Origin: Lichtheimia corymbifera B2541
Lineage: Eukaryota; Mucoromycota; Mucoromycetes; Mucorales; Lichtheimiaceae
DNA length: 64,000 bases
Assembly: GCA_000697475.1 (NCBI GenBank)
Contig: JNEU01001132.1
Location: forward strand, 62,001 to 126,000
Direction: 5' to 3'
Made by a program: the position numbers and the translations under genes. The notes beneath the pieces were generated by a model that worked only from the letters and a program-made list of their open reading frames with translations, was not told where the DNA came from and did not search any database. Positions 1-11,999 of this stretch are shown here, piece by piece (positions within the stretch are counted from its first letter, which is position 1; each line of letters opens with the position of its first letter).

Positions 1-3000
1 TATGACATAAACGGTTAATACAATCCGCGTGTGATGCTTCAACCAACACCCCAACGCTTACCTTGTAGGTTCTCCAATTCCTGCATATATTGCTTCTGCT
101 CTTGTTCTCGGGTATTTACAAGCTCTAGCACCTTGATGAGTTGCTTTCTATCATTGTCACTAATGCACATATTTACCTTCCAATGATTTGATTTTCTCGA
201 GATGTTCGGCAGTGACTTTTTCATGTTGCTCACGTTCTTGCTTCAGCATACGTTCATATTCAGCTACGATGGTATATAATGAGATAATGTCTTTTGGTTT
301 CGCACGCTGGTACAGCATACCTTCAAGTGATTCGATTTGTTGCTTGTGCTCCATGATTGCCTTTTGACTCTGCTCTCGTTCTTCTTGCAGTATTTTCTCA
401 TGCTCAGCTATAAAAGAGGGTTTAACCGAGAGCAATACACACATCACTGTCGCCCGTACCTTTTAATGCAGCAAGATTATCTTCTTGGCTCTTCAACTCG
501 CCGTGTGACTTTTTACGTTCCTCTTCCAAAATCAATGCATGTTCATCTATCCAAAGCAAACAAAGCATCAGTACCACGGGTAAATATCCTTATGTGTTGA
601 TTCCCACCTTGCAGAGCCTTGATCTTTTGGTCATGATCTTCTAGCACCTTTTGTCTTTGTTCACGTTCGGAAGCGAGTTTGGAATCGTATTCACCTATAC
701 CCCGATAAGTTAATCATCCCATATTGGATATCAAAGCCATACTTACTATGCAGATCACTTATTTTCTGGTTATGCTCCTCGATTGTCTTTTGATTGAGCT
801 GACGTTCATTAGCGAGTGCGGACTCATGATCACCTTTGACACATGTATCAATACAAGCTCATATCCAATGGCATCCATATCGTACCTAATAGCGTCTTGA
901 TCTTCTCGTCATGCTCATTGGAAGCTTTTTCAATCAGGCCACGTTGTTCTTCAAGCTCCTTTTCATGTTTGGCTACAGTAACATGTCAGTTTATGCAGTA
1001 GGTATGCCATCACAGTAAAAGGTACCTTCAAGCGCCTTGACTTCTTCCTCATGCTTTTTGATCGCCTCTTCCTTCTTCGCCTGTTCTTCAGCGAGTGCTG
1101 TCTTATGAGCAGCTATTGAACGGCTGTTAGATGCTAGGACAATAAAGTCTCGAAATAAGCTACGCACCTTGCAATGATTCCAACTTTTCATTGTATTCCT
1201 GGAAGGTCTTTTCGCGGTCTTGACGTTCTTTTGCTAGCAAGGCATCGTATTCCTCTACAAGAAAAGGCCATGTAAGACACCAGAATGAACCACCAGTGGG
1301 ATAGTCTAATAATACCTTTCATTGTTTGCTCCTTTTGCTGGAAATCTAGAGTCGCTTGATTGGCTTGTTCTCGCTCTTTGGCCAAGGCTGCTTCATAGTT
1401 ATCTAGAGCGAGATTGTAAGTTTTAGCATATACCATTTTGCAATTCTCTACGGGCCTCCTTACTCACCTTGCAAATCTTTCATCTTGAGCTCATATGCTT
1501 CAATCGACTTTTGACTCTGCTCCTGCTCCTTTGCCATTGCTGCCTGGTGATCGTCTATATCATATTGAAGAGTGTGAGTCGGCTATCCATTTCTCCATGT
1601 TTATACTTTACCTTGGAGCGATTTTAGCTTGTCCTCATATTGCTGCAATTGATGTTGATGTTCTTCTTGCTTCTTTTCAAGCATCGTTTTGTACTTTTCT
1701 AAATCATCGTATAAGCAACTTTCCAATCGATGTCATCCATTCCCTTCCTTACCATCCTCGGATTTGATCTTTTCTATAAAGCAAATTAATTACATATCAA
1801 AACAATGTATGTCATGCAAATGCACTACCTTGAAGAGCTTCTGTTTCTTTCGTATGTTGCTCAATGACTTGCTGCTTCTTGTTCTCGACCTCTTCAAGCG
1901 CTGACTCGTGCTCGGCTATTACTCTAGTCAATCAGCGGTCCTTTCAACGAGCGTCTTTTTGTTACCTTTGATGGTTTCTAGTCTTGCTGCAAACTCTTTT
2001 TCTTGTTTCTCTTTCTCTTGGTTCAATAGGGATTGGTGTTCAGCTGCATAGGATAAGTGTTAAATCAGGTGTGATGGTCAACCAAAGAACGGATCGTACC
2101 TTGCAAATCATTGATCTTTTTTCCAACCACTTGCTCATGCTGTTCTCGCTCTTGGCTCAAAGTCGCTTCATGTTTGTCTATGAGGATGGTTAGAACCCCA
2201 ATGATGATGCCCTTCTACTTGGCTTACCTTGAAGCTCTTTTAACTCTTGAGTATGCTTCTCACTCATCTCTTTAAGCTTTTCTTGTTCCTCTCTCAAAAT
2301 CTTGTCATGGTCAGCTAGAATATAAGCTATGGTTAATATACGTAAAAAAAAAACATCGACCTTCCAACATGGAGAACACACCTTGCAACGCTTTGAGCTT
2401 CTCGGCATATTCATCATTCGCTTTGCGTACTAGTTCTTGCTGCTGTTGAGCCGTTGAGTCGTGCGAGGCTATGCAATCCATGTTAATAGCGTATAACGAA
2501 TCAGCATTACTCTTTTCTGTTACCTTGAAGTGCCTTTATTTGTTCGTCATGCTCATTCTGGAGTAGCTGTTTGGCGTTTTTCATTGCTTCCTCGTGCTCC
2601 GCTAATATTTGTATGTCAGGATTAATAATGATGATAATGACCATATCATCCCTCCAGTACCTTTAACCGATTGGATTCTCTTTTCATGCTGATCCTCTAG
2701 CTCTCGCTTCTCGTGTGCTACTTTTTCATGATCCTCTATTATCAAATACATATTAGAGCTCGAAAAGATGAACACAAAACTTGCCTACCTTGAATTGACT
2801 TGATCTTTTGTTCATATTCCTTTTTCAAATCCTCGCTTCCTTTGACCTTTTCCTCCATCAGAGAATCGTATTGATCTAAATCACTCATGTCAATAGGGAT
2901 AATAAATCGAGATTCATTAGAAATTACCTTGAAGGGATTTAAACTTGTCTTCCCACTCCTTCTTTAGCTTGTTGTAGCTCTCTCGTTCTTGTTGCAATGC

Positions 3001-4275
3001 CTCATGATTTGCAGCTATAAAATGGGGAGAGGTTAGGGGCTTGAATGACACCCACAATACCATACTTGCCTTCCACTATCTTGAGCGTCTCGGTTGCTGT
3101 TTCCTCTTTCTTCTTTTCTTCGTCCAACGCGGCTATATCAAAACGTATGAGAACCTAAGCTACACAACATCAAAGAAAACCATACCTTCCAAATCCTTGA
3201 TCTTTTTCTCTTGCTCATTTTTCAATCTCTCCTGCATCTGCTCGATCTGCTTCTCATGCTCAGCTATGTATATCCAACATGTCACGTGAATAAACCTTGT
3301 ATGAGGATGTCTTCATGGCGTATGTTTTTCTTTACCTTGCAGTTCTTTGATCTTTTGTTCATTTTTCTCCTGTGCTCTATCAAGTTGTGTCTCGTATTCC
3401 GCTATAATGATCCCAGTGTTATCATCCCAGATATTTCACTCCTTCATCGTGGTGGGTGTTACCTTTCAAGTTGCTCATTTTGGTAGTGTATTCAGAAACG
3501 GTTTGCTCTTTTTCGCGTGTTGAAATGAGTTGCAGCTCCTTCAATTCATGCTGTACTTTATCCAATTCAGATGATGATTTTGCCTCCCAGTCCTTTTGAG
3601 TCGTATTCAGCTGTTCCTCGAGCGATTTCACTTTATCCATCCATTCCTGTTCATGTTGATTCGCAGTTTCAAGTTGCTGTGTCTTTTGTTGTAATGCATG
3701 TTGCACCTGCTCTAGTTGATCCCGCATTGTTTGGATGGATGCATTGAGTTCTTCCACCTTGCTCTCTGACGTACTTTTAACATGATTCATCTCGTCGAGT
3801 TGTTGTTTGAGCTGTTGTTCGGATGTACGTAGTGCATCGATTTGACTATTCATTTCTTCCAACTTGGTGGATGTGGCTGCTTTGAGCTCTTCAAAACGCG
3901 TTCTGGACGTCTCTAACTCAAGCTGGAGTGCATGGTCGGTGGTTGGAGTGGTGGGTGCTGGTGTTGTTGAAGGTGAAGTGGGTGAAAGAGGTGCCTGTTG
4001 CTGCTGCTGTTCGTCCTGCTTTCCACTACCATGTCTTAGCTTGTAATAAGCTATTTACGTTATCCATAACAATACCTGTCATTGACGTCTGATTCAGCTG
4101 CATGGGGTGCATCGGGAGTGGGTGAAGCATCTTGCTTTTTGTTCTGAAACTTCTTGAGCTGTATGATTCCACCTAGTTAGCAGAAGGGACGCGTCGTAAG
4201 ATATATTCCTCTTGCCTTTTTTCTGGCTGCCAAGAGCTTTGCCTTGCGAGCCTCGTCACTCTCATGGTCGGCCAT
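1..4275 (-). CDS. Golgin-like (GM130/Rud3-type) coiled-coil protein, 5' part; gene runs off the window start
   Basis: Large coiled-coil protein, probably a Golgi tether. Exon 1 (4216-4275) starts MADHESDEARKAKLLAARKK and joins exon 2 (4076-4158) giving LKKFQNKKQ, which resembles the basic N-terminal p115/Uso1-binding motif of GM130. Exon 3 (3463-4034) has a Gln/Pro/Thr-rich stretch and then continuous heptads. From 3401 down to 62 there are 25 further short exons. Most have 87 nt (29 codons), others 78, 75, 66 or 63 nt, all separated by phase-1 introns. Nearly every exon encodes one repeat of the type [A/D/E]-E-H-E-x3-L-x2-E-R-E-x3-K-x3-E-H-x2-K-I-K-x-L-Q. Two donors appear to be GC rather than GT (after 4216 and 3070), and 1753-1773 is a 21-nt microexon. 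The stop codon and any GRIP/C-terminal domain lie outside the window. Coiled coil and gene model are seen directly; golgin identity is inferred from the N-terminus and could be wrong. Confidence 0.75.
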
Positions 4276-4619
4276 GACAACAGGTACAAATTGCTTGAGC
4301 GGTGTAAAGGAAGCGTTGTGGAGCACGGATCGGATGAACAAAGGCAAAGCGGAGGAAGAATTGCATATGGCACGTGATCAAATCTATAATCTGTCAAATG
4401 TGAATGAACCCTTAGCCCAGATAATAAGATAGTGTCTGCAAACATGTTGATATAACAGAAAGTTGCAATTAATATAAATGAAATGAATGAGAGTCTTTGA
4501 AAATGATCTTTCAGTAACGCAACTGGGTTACTTCCCTCGATAATACCATATAATAGTGAAGGGTGAATGACCCGTACATAGCAAGTGAATACCTTTTGGG
4601 CACTTTAAATGTACATGAT

Positions 4620-6521
4620 TTATTTTACAAATGCCAATGTCGGTCGTAATAAATCTCTATATTCGTGGAAAATGAAAGGGTCATCTGGTCTGTAGGTGGA
4701 CATCGATTTCTCCATCGCGTCTTTCAAACTCGCTAAGACCTCCAGCGTTTCCTCCATATTACAATATGTACTCTTCATGGTTGGTAGTGTCACAGTCTTG
4801 ATAATGCCGTAGGTATATCTCCCCTTCTCAAAGACCAATGCAGTCAGCTCAATGTATGTTCCTAGCAATAAAATTTACATTCAAAACTTAGCGATAAACA
4901 CGGTAGGTGGAATAAAATACAAATCTTTACCTGCTATTAATATGCCGTACGTCACACATTCTTGTTCCGATCGACTCTCCTTCAGCCGCGTGTGTAGTTG
5001 CCATTTGCAAAGCTCGCTGATTCTCGCCCTGTCCTCATCAAGCAAAGCTGTGTTGGATCCTGGTGGTTTAAGTTCGCCGTTCCCCACTTCGATGCCATAC
5101 TCAGACGTGAATAGCATATCTGACCGTCTTTGGTTTGTGACGCAAATTACATATTTTATGCGCGAGTGACAAAGTATTCCTATATAAAGAGCATTAGGCA
5201 GGCAACTTTGATCACGCCTGTTCCATGCGTACCATTCCACTTGTATCTTAGATCGTGAGGAGAATAATGCCTGGAATAGGTTGATAACGTGTCTGGCCAT
5301 ATAATCCATTTCCGCGATGGACTTGTTCCAACGAGACGGAATTAGTGTCATTTCTAAGTCAGCTCGGTCGCTTCTTACGTATGTGTCAAGATGTTGTAAA
5401 AGATCATCTCATCCAGGTTTGTTGGTGACGGCTGAAAGTATAACTTGTCTTGGCTCATATCCTATCGAGAACCGATCTTCATAAGTAAATAACCAATATA
5501 AAAATCCCTATTCTTACCCGTCTCCATTCCCTGATTGCCTTATAAACATTTGGCCGCAAATCTTTAAAGGTAGAAAAATAGGCTTTGGCAGTCAACAAGG
5601 TTACTTCTTCAGTGTTTTGTTCGTCAACGTAATCGATCGAGGAGAGAGCCCTTTTAAAGACGTTAGTTTTCTGTCTCAAGTCAATCTTGTGATTTTTAAT
5701 CCTTACAATCGTTCTGGAATTGTGGCGAATACGCTTAATTGGTGTCGTTCTGCCTCGCTACTCTGTCCGTAGAGCTCGTAGAAATCCAGCACGTAGTCAC
5801 GACGCAGAATGGCGTTCTCATTTCCCATGCTTCCTGTGGATGGCGCGTATAATTCTGATTGATTGGATTCAATAGTAGATGTAGAGGAATCATGTGCAGA
5901 TATCGATAAGCTGTCGGCCTAAAATCAGCATTGTGTTAGTTCAAGCGCCACAGTAGAGCTCTAGTGCAGAAAGCTATGTAAATCACAATTCATACCTTGC
6001 TGTCACCATCACGACTTCTCTTAGCACCGACACCAGTATCCTCTTCGTGAGTAAAATTGCGCTTATTGCTTCCGCCAGCAACTCCAGTTCGATCGTTTTC
6101 AACCTATCAACAGAAAATGTGTTATGGTGATAAAGTCTCGAAGCCAAAAGTAATCATTAAAACTTACATGAGCCGATGCTTCTCCAGATTGGTATCCGAC
6201 GATAGTGTTATTGCTACCCTCCACTTGTTGATGGACATGGATCGTTTGATTTAGCGCCGTGTCACCTTTGGCATCTGTCATCTAAAGCTTGCATTGTTAA
6301 ATGTCGTTATCTGACTGATATATTTTTCTTAGAATTACCTCATAGAAACTATCAACACTTGCTGTATCGCGTAGTTCGCCAACATAGGACTTCAAAGCGG
6401 GAGAGAGATCTTGTTCAAGTAGCCATTGTAGGTCGTTTTTATATTCGTGCAATGCCTTGTTGATTTGGCGCCTAGTTCGTTTCAAACCGCTCTTGGTAGC
6501 ATAAGTTGGGAAATCCCACAT
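4620..6521 (-). pseudogene. Unassigned fungal protein, multi-exon, with two apparent frame breaks
   Basis: Not recognised by name. Exons read from MWDFPTYATKSG at 6521 through GT-AG introns (donors near 6339, 6167 and 5995; acceptors near 6282, 6104 and 5930) to a final exon ending RPTLAFVK at 4620. The largest exon (about 4933-5375) contains RRSD, then 15 residues later GELKPPG, followed by helices with RARISELCKWQLH. This D...ExK spacing resembles the active site of PD-(D/E)XK nuclease folds, but that is only an inference. Two joins do not work: near 5700 the frame runs into TAA just before a long open frame resumes, and near 5380 the frame reaches TAA while the downstream frame is open through the same point. 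No intron of normal length repairs either. It is therefore either a decaying family member or a sequence with two single-base errors. Weak Thr/Ser/Glu composition elsewhere gives no domain. Confidence 0.5.
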
Positions 6522-7638
6522 CGGCGGCTTTACTTTCGCAAAGAATTGCTTCGAACCGACAGCATTGTCGAGAGGGTAAAGGCGGTCAAGGTAATGGGAG
6601 GGAGAATCGCAGGACTTTGTGTGAAGCTGGGTCGCGCGGAGCAGAAGAAGCAGAAGTGATCAAAGAGTTGGCCAGAAATACTAATGTCACCTACAATTTC
6701 ACGCAGCAGATGGATCACAACTCAGACGCCCACTCACTAAACAAGGCTGCTGTCACCAACACCATCATACGCTTTCTTTCAATTGGCCGCATACCACCAT
6801 GGATGGCCTTTCGTAAGTCTCAAGGATAATCTTTATATGACTCCAAAAATGAGGGTACTCAGGCATTCATCTTTTTGTTCTCATCTATTATGTAGCTCAC
6901 TTCATTGCTTCACCACTCGAGGTACTCATACTGCCTAATGACATTTGGCTATGCTCTTTGATAATATACCCCTTTGTGGTAGATATTAAGTATCATTTAT
7001 ATTGATATATGCTATTAAAAGGATTCATTGTACATTTGTAAACAAAGGGCAACCCAGTCTGATGGGAAATTTGGGACTTCTTGCAGGTGACATAAGTACA
7101 TACAACTTGTTACATGTTTTGACACAAGCTCTTCGTTCGTCCACGCTTAGCAACTTTGTTCTATTGCTTCACTCATGTTAGAGCCAAAGATGCAGAACGA
7201 ACTGTTTGTGCAACAAGGCCGTGGGGCAGGAGTTAAAGATTCGATCCTATTGGTGGAGAATGCATAATGGTGTTGCGGGGTCTTTTATTACTGCAGTTAT
7301 TCGCGATCTGCATACAAGCCAGCGTCCATAATCAGTACAAAGAGAATCAAATACAAAGGGGGATGTAACATGCGAATAGAAACAAGCGTACCAATAATTG
7401 CAGCAAGAAACAAGAAGTGAAGATGTAAAGCCTTATAAGCAACAGCGACAGAAAATAACAAAGGGTAACTACATTATCACAGACTTGATGTCTTAGCCAC
7501 ACGTCCTGAGAGAATATAACATAATGATATTGCCAACGTACAAAGAACTGTATACACCGAAGTCCTTGGCTCGTCCTTGCCGATCGGATGTATAACAGAA
7601 GAAAATGGGGAAGAGATCCTGTTGTTTATTCATCGTTG
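6522..7638. other. Intergenic, no supported gene
   Basis: Only short overlapping open frames on both strands, without intron signals or recognisable protein sequence. About 7160-7275 resembles, in degraded form, stretches near 10430-10515 and 14280-14350 (shared element around 'gatcctattggtggag'), so the distal part already belongs to the dispersed-repeat landscape. Confidence 0.5.
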
Positions 7639-7819
7639 TTCACTATCCTTTTATACAATTGTGTGTGTCATGATATCAACACGAAAGGGGGATTACATCA
7701 CTAGGCTACACTATACTAGCCACAACAATGGTGTTATGGCTAGTGAAGTGAAGCGTAGTGATGTAATCCCTTTTCGTTTTGATATCATGAAACACACATT
7801 AGTATAAAAGGATAGTGAA
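7639..7819. mobile_element. MITE-like hairpin element (about 80-bp inverted arms)
   Basis: Begins ttcactatccttttata and ends with its complement tataaaaggatagtgaa. The two arms of about 80 bp are nearly perfect inverted copies, with a few mismatches, around a short loop near 7725-7740. No coding capacity. Such arms are typical of non-autonomous DNA transposons. No clear target-site duplication is visible at the borders. Confidence 0.7.
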
Positions 7820-8394
7820 AGCAAATGAAGACAATTGGGTCTCTTTTTCCTTCGACTTTCGTACTCACGTATTTTGACACCGCGTATTTGTCAACCGCTT
7901 GGGGTCCCATCTTTATCGTACGTATGTCAAGGACCGCGTCAGTGCCAATGGATACAAGACACTCATGTTCATGGTGTATATTTTAGTGTAGTGTAGGTGG
8001 TGGGAGATACAAGGCTGAATTGCTGGGCGTTTGCTGGTTGGAAAGGAAGGCAATGTCAACCGTGTACCGGATTCCTTTGTTCTTGGGCTACGAGCATTAT
8101 GTCTCTATTTGGACGTCCACGTTTACTCATAGTGCAGTAGTGAAGGAAATGAAAATAAAAAAGGTGTCTCTTTTATAATGCCTTTCATGCACCAAACTGT
8201 AGTTGCTATCTCCCTTTCTCATTGGCTAGAGTGTTACTATTCAGCATTCTTATCCGTAGTTACTATTTATTGGCTGCCACGGCCCCACCCACGCTATCTG
8301 CCAAGCTGGTTCTACAAAGCGCATTCCTTTGGTTTTTTTTCTTTGCACAACCCTGGACGAGACCTTCCTTTTAATCTCTTTGTTGCATCGCCAA
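7820..8394. other. Intergenic, nothing recognised
   Basis: No gene, no intron pattern, no repeat relationship noticed apart from leading directly into the 196-bp tandem array. Confidence 0.4.
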
Positions 8395-9160
8395 ACGTGG
8401 CTTGACCGAAAGGTGACCCGGTGGTAATACGATGAAGGGCTTTGCAAAGTCGTGTCATTACTTGCCGCGAACAGCTCTGGTGCACTTGGGAGCTACCCTT
8501 GCTTCGACGACTGTCGTCTGCCTGTGGTGACTATCAAAGTCATTGCTTGCTCATGGCTGTGACCAGACTGTGAGATGCATGGAGAAACGGACGTGGCTTG
8601 ACCGAAAGGTGACCCGGTGGTAATACGATGAAGGGCTTCGCAAAGTCGTGTCATTACTTGCCGCGAACAGCTCTGGTGCACTTGGGGGCTACCCTTGCTT
8701 CGACGACTGTCGTCTGCCTGTGGTGACTATCAAAGTCATTGCTTGCTCATGGCTGTGACCAGACTGTGAGATGCATGGAGAAACGGACGTGGCTTGACCG
8801 AAAGGTGACCCGGTGGTAATACGATGAAGGGCTTCGCAAAGTCGTGTCATTACTTGCCGCGAACAGCTCTGGTGCACTTGGGGGCTACCCTTGCTTCGAC
8901 GACTGTCGTCTGCCTGTGGTGACTATCAAAGTCATTGCTTGCTCATGGCTGTGACCAGACTGTGAGATGCATGGAGAAACGGACGTGGCTTGACCGAAAG
9001 GTGACCCGGTGGTAATACGATGAAGGGCTTCGCAAAGTCGTGTCATTACTTGCCGCGAACAGCTCTGGTGCACTTGGGGGCTACCCTTGCTTCGACGACT
9101 GTCGTCTGCCTGTGGTGACTATCAAAGTCATTGCTTGCTCATGGCTGTGATCAGACTGTC
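8395..9160. repeat. 196-bp tandem repeat, about 3.9 copies
   Basis: The block starting acgtggcttgaccgaaagg occurs at 8395, 8591, 8787 and 8983, exactly 196 bp apart. The copies are almost identical. The first copy differs by single substitutions (for example gctttgcaaag against gcttcgcaaag), and the last one diverges after about 9150. A 62-residue open frame recurs identically on the minus strand of three units; it is a by-product of the repetition, not evidence of a gene. Confidence 0.95.
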
Positions 9161-10200
9161 TTGCCGTTTCTCTTTGTGATCGACTTCCAAGGCGAAAAAA
9201 GATAAGTACAATACACTATTACTACTACTACTACAATGAACACTCACTGTAGCTGCAGGACACCAAAACCTTGATCTATAGTATTTACTTCTAAAACTTT
9301 GCGCGTCCAACAGTGAAAACGAGACGGTGGAAAGGCATATGGTTATAAACAATTGGAGATAATATCACCAAGCTGGAAGGTACGTATCGACTTGTTCCAT
9401 TGTGAGTGATTGAAATGACTGAACTTCTTGCTGCTGTAGGGGCTGTAGTGAGCGCTGAGAGAGTCTCCATCCTTACGCATGGAAGTCTTACGCACCGTAT
9501 GCACCTTTGAATCTTATTGATCTATATTAAAATAAAGTTGTATAGTTCTTCGTTATTATTGAACACACTTTTATGAACACTACAAAATTGCAAAAGCACC
9601 TCAAACGTACATTGGCTTGTATGACTAACCATTGCCAAATTGTAACATTGGATTTGGTCCACCAGTTTCTATTTTCCAACGCAAACCACTGTAATAATCA
9701 CACATTGACCAATAAGTCCTGACTTTCAAATAAAGGAAACGTAAGAGAGTCGGTAGCAAGGCCTACATCAGAGAAACCCTGCCATGTGAGTCGAGTTAAG
9801 GGGCCATCTATCCTACTCTACGTACCAAGCGGTACGCTACTACTGCTACACGTCAGATAGAGTAGAAGTATCGGAACGTGGCAAAGAATATACGAGGATC
9901 AAGGCTCGAATGTGTAAAGAGATGATAACAACGATGCATGGTGCAGTGAGGTGAGGGAACACTATGTATAAATATTACAATAAATAAATGGATTATCAAC
10001 TCTAGTAAAGAGCACGCTCACACTCACAAGCAGGGCCCCAATGAAGACCTCTCAATTTTCAGAAGGCACTTTCTATGTAGACCTTTATTCGATTATATCA
10101 TACTGCAATAAGGTTTAGTATGGGAGAAGGCGGTGGTGCTTAGATTCTGGGATACAAACTATGCTTCATAGAAGGTTTGATGGTTGTGGTCGTTTCATAC
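9161..10200. other. Intergenic, AT-rich, no supported gene
   Basis: No open frame with intron signals or protein character on either strand. A GTA-AGCGGTAC-like short palindrome near 9820-9840 is too small to interpret. Confidence 0.4.
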
Positions 10201-10960
10201 GTAGTCGTTGAGTTACTTGTCATCCTCGCTCCTTATCTAGGGTTGTCCACGACGAACTTGAGACTTGGACAGTATATGCTTTCGACCCCGGCGAGCAACA
10301 TTGTTCTATTAAAGGCCCACGCTTGATTGTAAGTTTCCGAGTTACAAGTACCTTTATGTTTTTACTATGCTTTAATCGTGATGCTATATGAAGAATGGTC
10401 TTATTTTCTGTCAGTCGCCTCACTCATATCAAAGCTAAAGATGCAGAAGGGCTTGTTTGTGTAATAGCCGAGAGGGCTAAGTCGATCCTATTGGTGGAGC
10501 GTGCATGACGGATGCGTTCCCCAATACCGCCTATACATAGTCCGCCTATGATAGCCGGTATGGCACTTTTTTCAAGTTGACCATGATATGGTCTATACGT
10601 CAAATATGATCACTCCATTGGAAAGTATCTTCTTTGAAAATGCATGAAGCGTGAGACGTAAAATTGGTTTCTTGTCACCCAAGAAGGAGGCTGCCCCAGG
10701 ATGATTTATTTTAGTTGACAGCAGCAGAGAATGACCATCGACGTCAAGTCTGAGAGATTTTTGGCACTACAAAATGCTTTTGTATGCGCTGGCCATATCT
10801 GGAATACTAGCCATACCATGTTTGATTGTGCAATCTTGAGGTACATTGGTGCATGGTATGTATGTTGTAAGCGTGATGCTATATGACAGGTGGTCTTTGT
10901 TCATTGTCAAGTAGCTTGAGCCTAATAGAGACAAAGATGCAGAGGAGCGTGCTTAATGTA
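10200..10960. repeat. Degraded arms of the foldback repeat family
   Basis: About 10285-10400 and 10860-10960 carry the family signature seen throughout the block: a CCCACG...TTGATTGTAAGTTT stretch, 'acctttatgtttttac', 'gtgatgctatatga' and 'ggtctttgttcattgtcaag'. Only half-elements are present and no coding sequence was found. Confidence 0.6.
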
Positions 10961-11028
10961 GCACATTTGTTTGGGGTGAACAGAAAGGGCGAATGCATGA
11001 TAGCTAATGGATGATTCAATGACGGTCA

Positions 11029-11373
11029 TACATTGGCAGCTAATATGCACTTTTTTCCATTCCCAGCTTTTGCCAAATCCACTTGATAGGAATGATGCAC
11101 CTGCTCCAGACATTCATCTCCATCATTCAACTTTCCTGATCCGAGCCAATTTGATTGAGTTATGCTCAAATAAAGAGACATCAGTTGACGTATATAGTGC
11201 ATGCTGCATGTATGGGCTGATATGCTCTTTGTTTGAGCGTAACTCGGTCAAATCATCTTGGATCAACAAAGTTGAATGATGGAGGTGAATGTCTGGAGCA
11301 GGTGCATCGTTCCTATTAAGTGGATTGGGCAAAAGCTGGGAATGAGAAAAAGTACATGTTAGCTGCCAATGTA
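11029..11373. repeat. Imperfect palindrome, arms about 160 bp
   Basis: The left end tacattggcagct is matched by agctgccaatgta at the right end. Internal stretches such as gatgcacctgctccagacat recur as their complements on the other side of a centre near 11200. Overlapping open frames on the two strands encode nearly the same peptide, as expected for a palindrome. Confidence 0.85.
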
Positions 11374-11488
11374 TGCATTGGAAATGAGATATGCGTACCT
11401 GCCATGCACTTGTCCCTGAAGTCACTGCCTTTTAGCTCAGGTACAAAAACACGCCTCTCTGCATCTTTGGCTCTATTAGGGTCTAGCT

Positions 11489-11944
11489 ACTTGACAATCA
11501 ACGAAGACCACTTACCATATAGCACTATGCTTACAGCATATGTAAACATAAAGATGACTGTATCTCTGAACTTTACAATGAAACCTGGGGTCTTTAATAG
11601 AACGAAGTTGCTCGTCGGGGTGGAGCGCACCTTGGGTGCAAGTTTCACGATCAGGCTCGCCGATCCTAGATTTCGCAATGTCACCAGCAGCCAAAGTGGA
11701 TCTGAGGTCGACCTCTTGTATTTTTTTTCGACTTTGGCTGGTGGTGACATTGGGTGAATCTGAGAATGGCCACGACGATCGTGAAACTTCTACACAAGGT
11801 GCGCTTCGCCCCGTCGCGCAACTTTGTTCGATTGATGACCCCATGTTTCATTGTAAAGTTTAGAGATACAGGCACGTTTATGTCTTATATATGCTGTAAG
11901 CGTGATGCTATATGACAAGTGGTCATTGTTCATTGTGAGGTATC
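11489..11944. mobile_element. Foldback element, copy A
   Basis: Arms begin with acttgacaatcaacgaagac and end with its imperfect complement ending in gttcattgtgaggt. The core is a hairpin (gtcaccagcagccaaagt / actttggctggtggtgac) centred near 11725. Internal landmarks ('gcttacagcatatgtaaa', 'actttacaatgaaa') recur in copies B-D. No protein-coding sequence. Confidence 0.8.
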
Positions 11945-11999
11945 ATGCAAATGAGTTATCTTACACAAGCATGCCCCTGTGGATATTCCGCTCTATCGG

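Noticed and set aside
6447..6829. Plus-strand open frames just upstream of the broken gene
   Set aside because: Overlap the start of the minus-strand gene, no intron signals, different frames give equally plausible short peptides; no coding support.
8493..9073. Three identical 62-residue open frames on the minus strand
   Set aside because: They are produced by the 196-bp tandem repetition itself, with no start or regulatory context.
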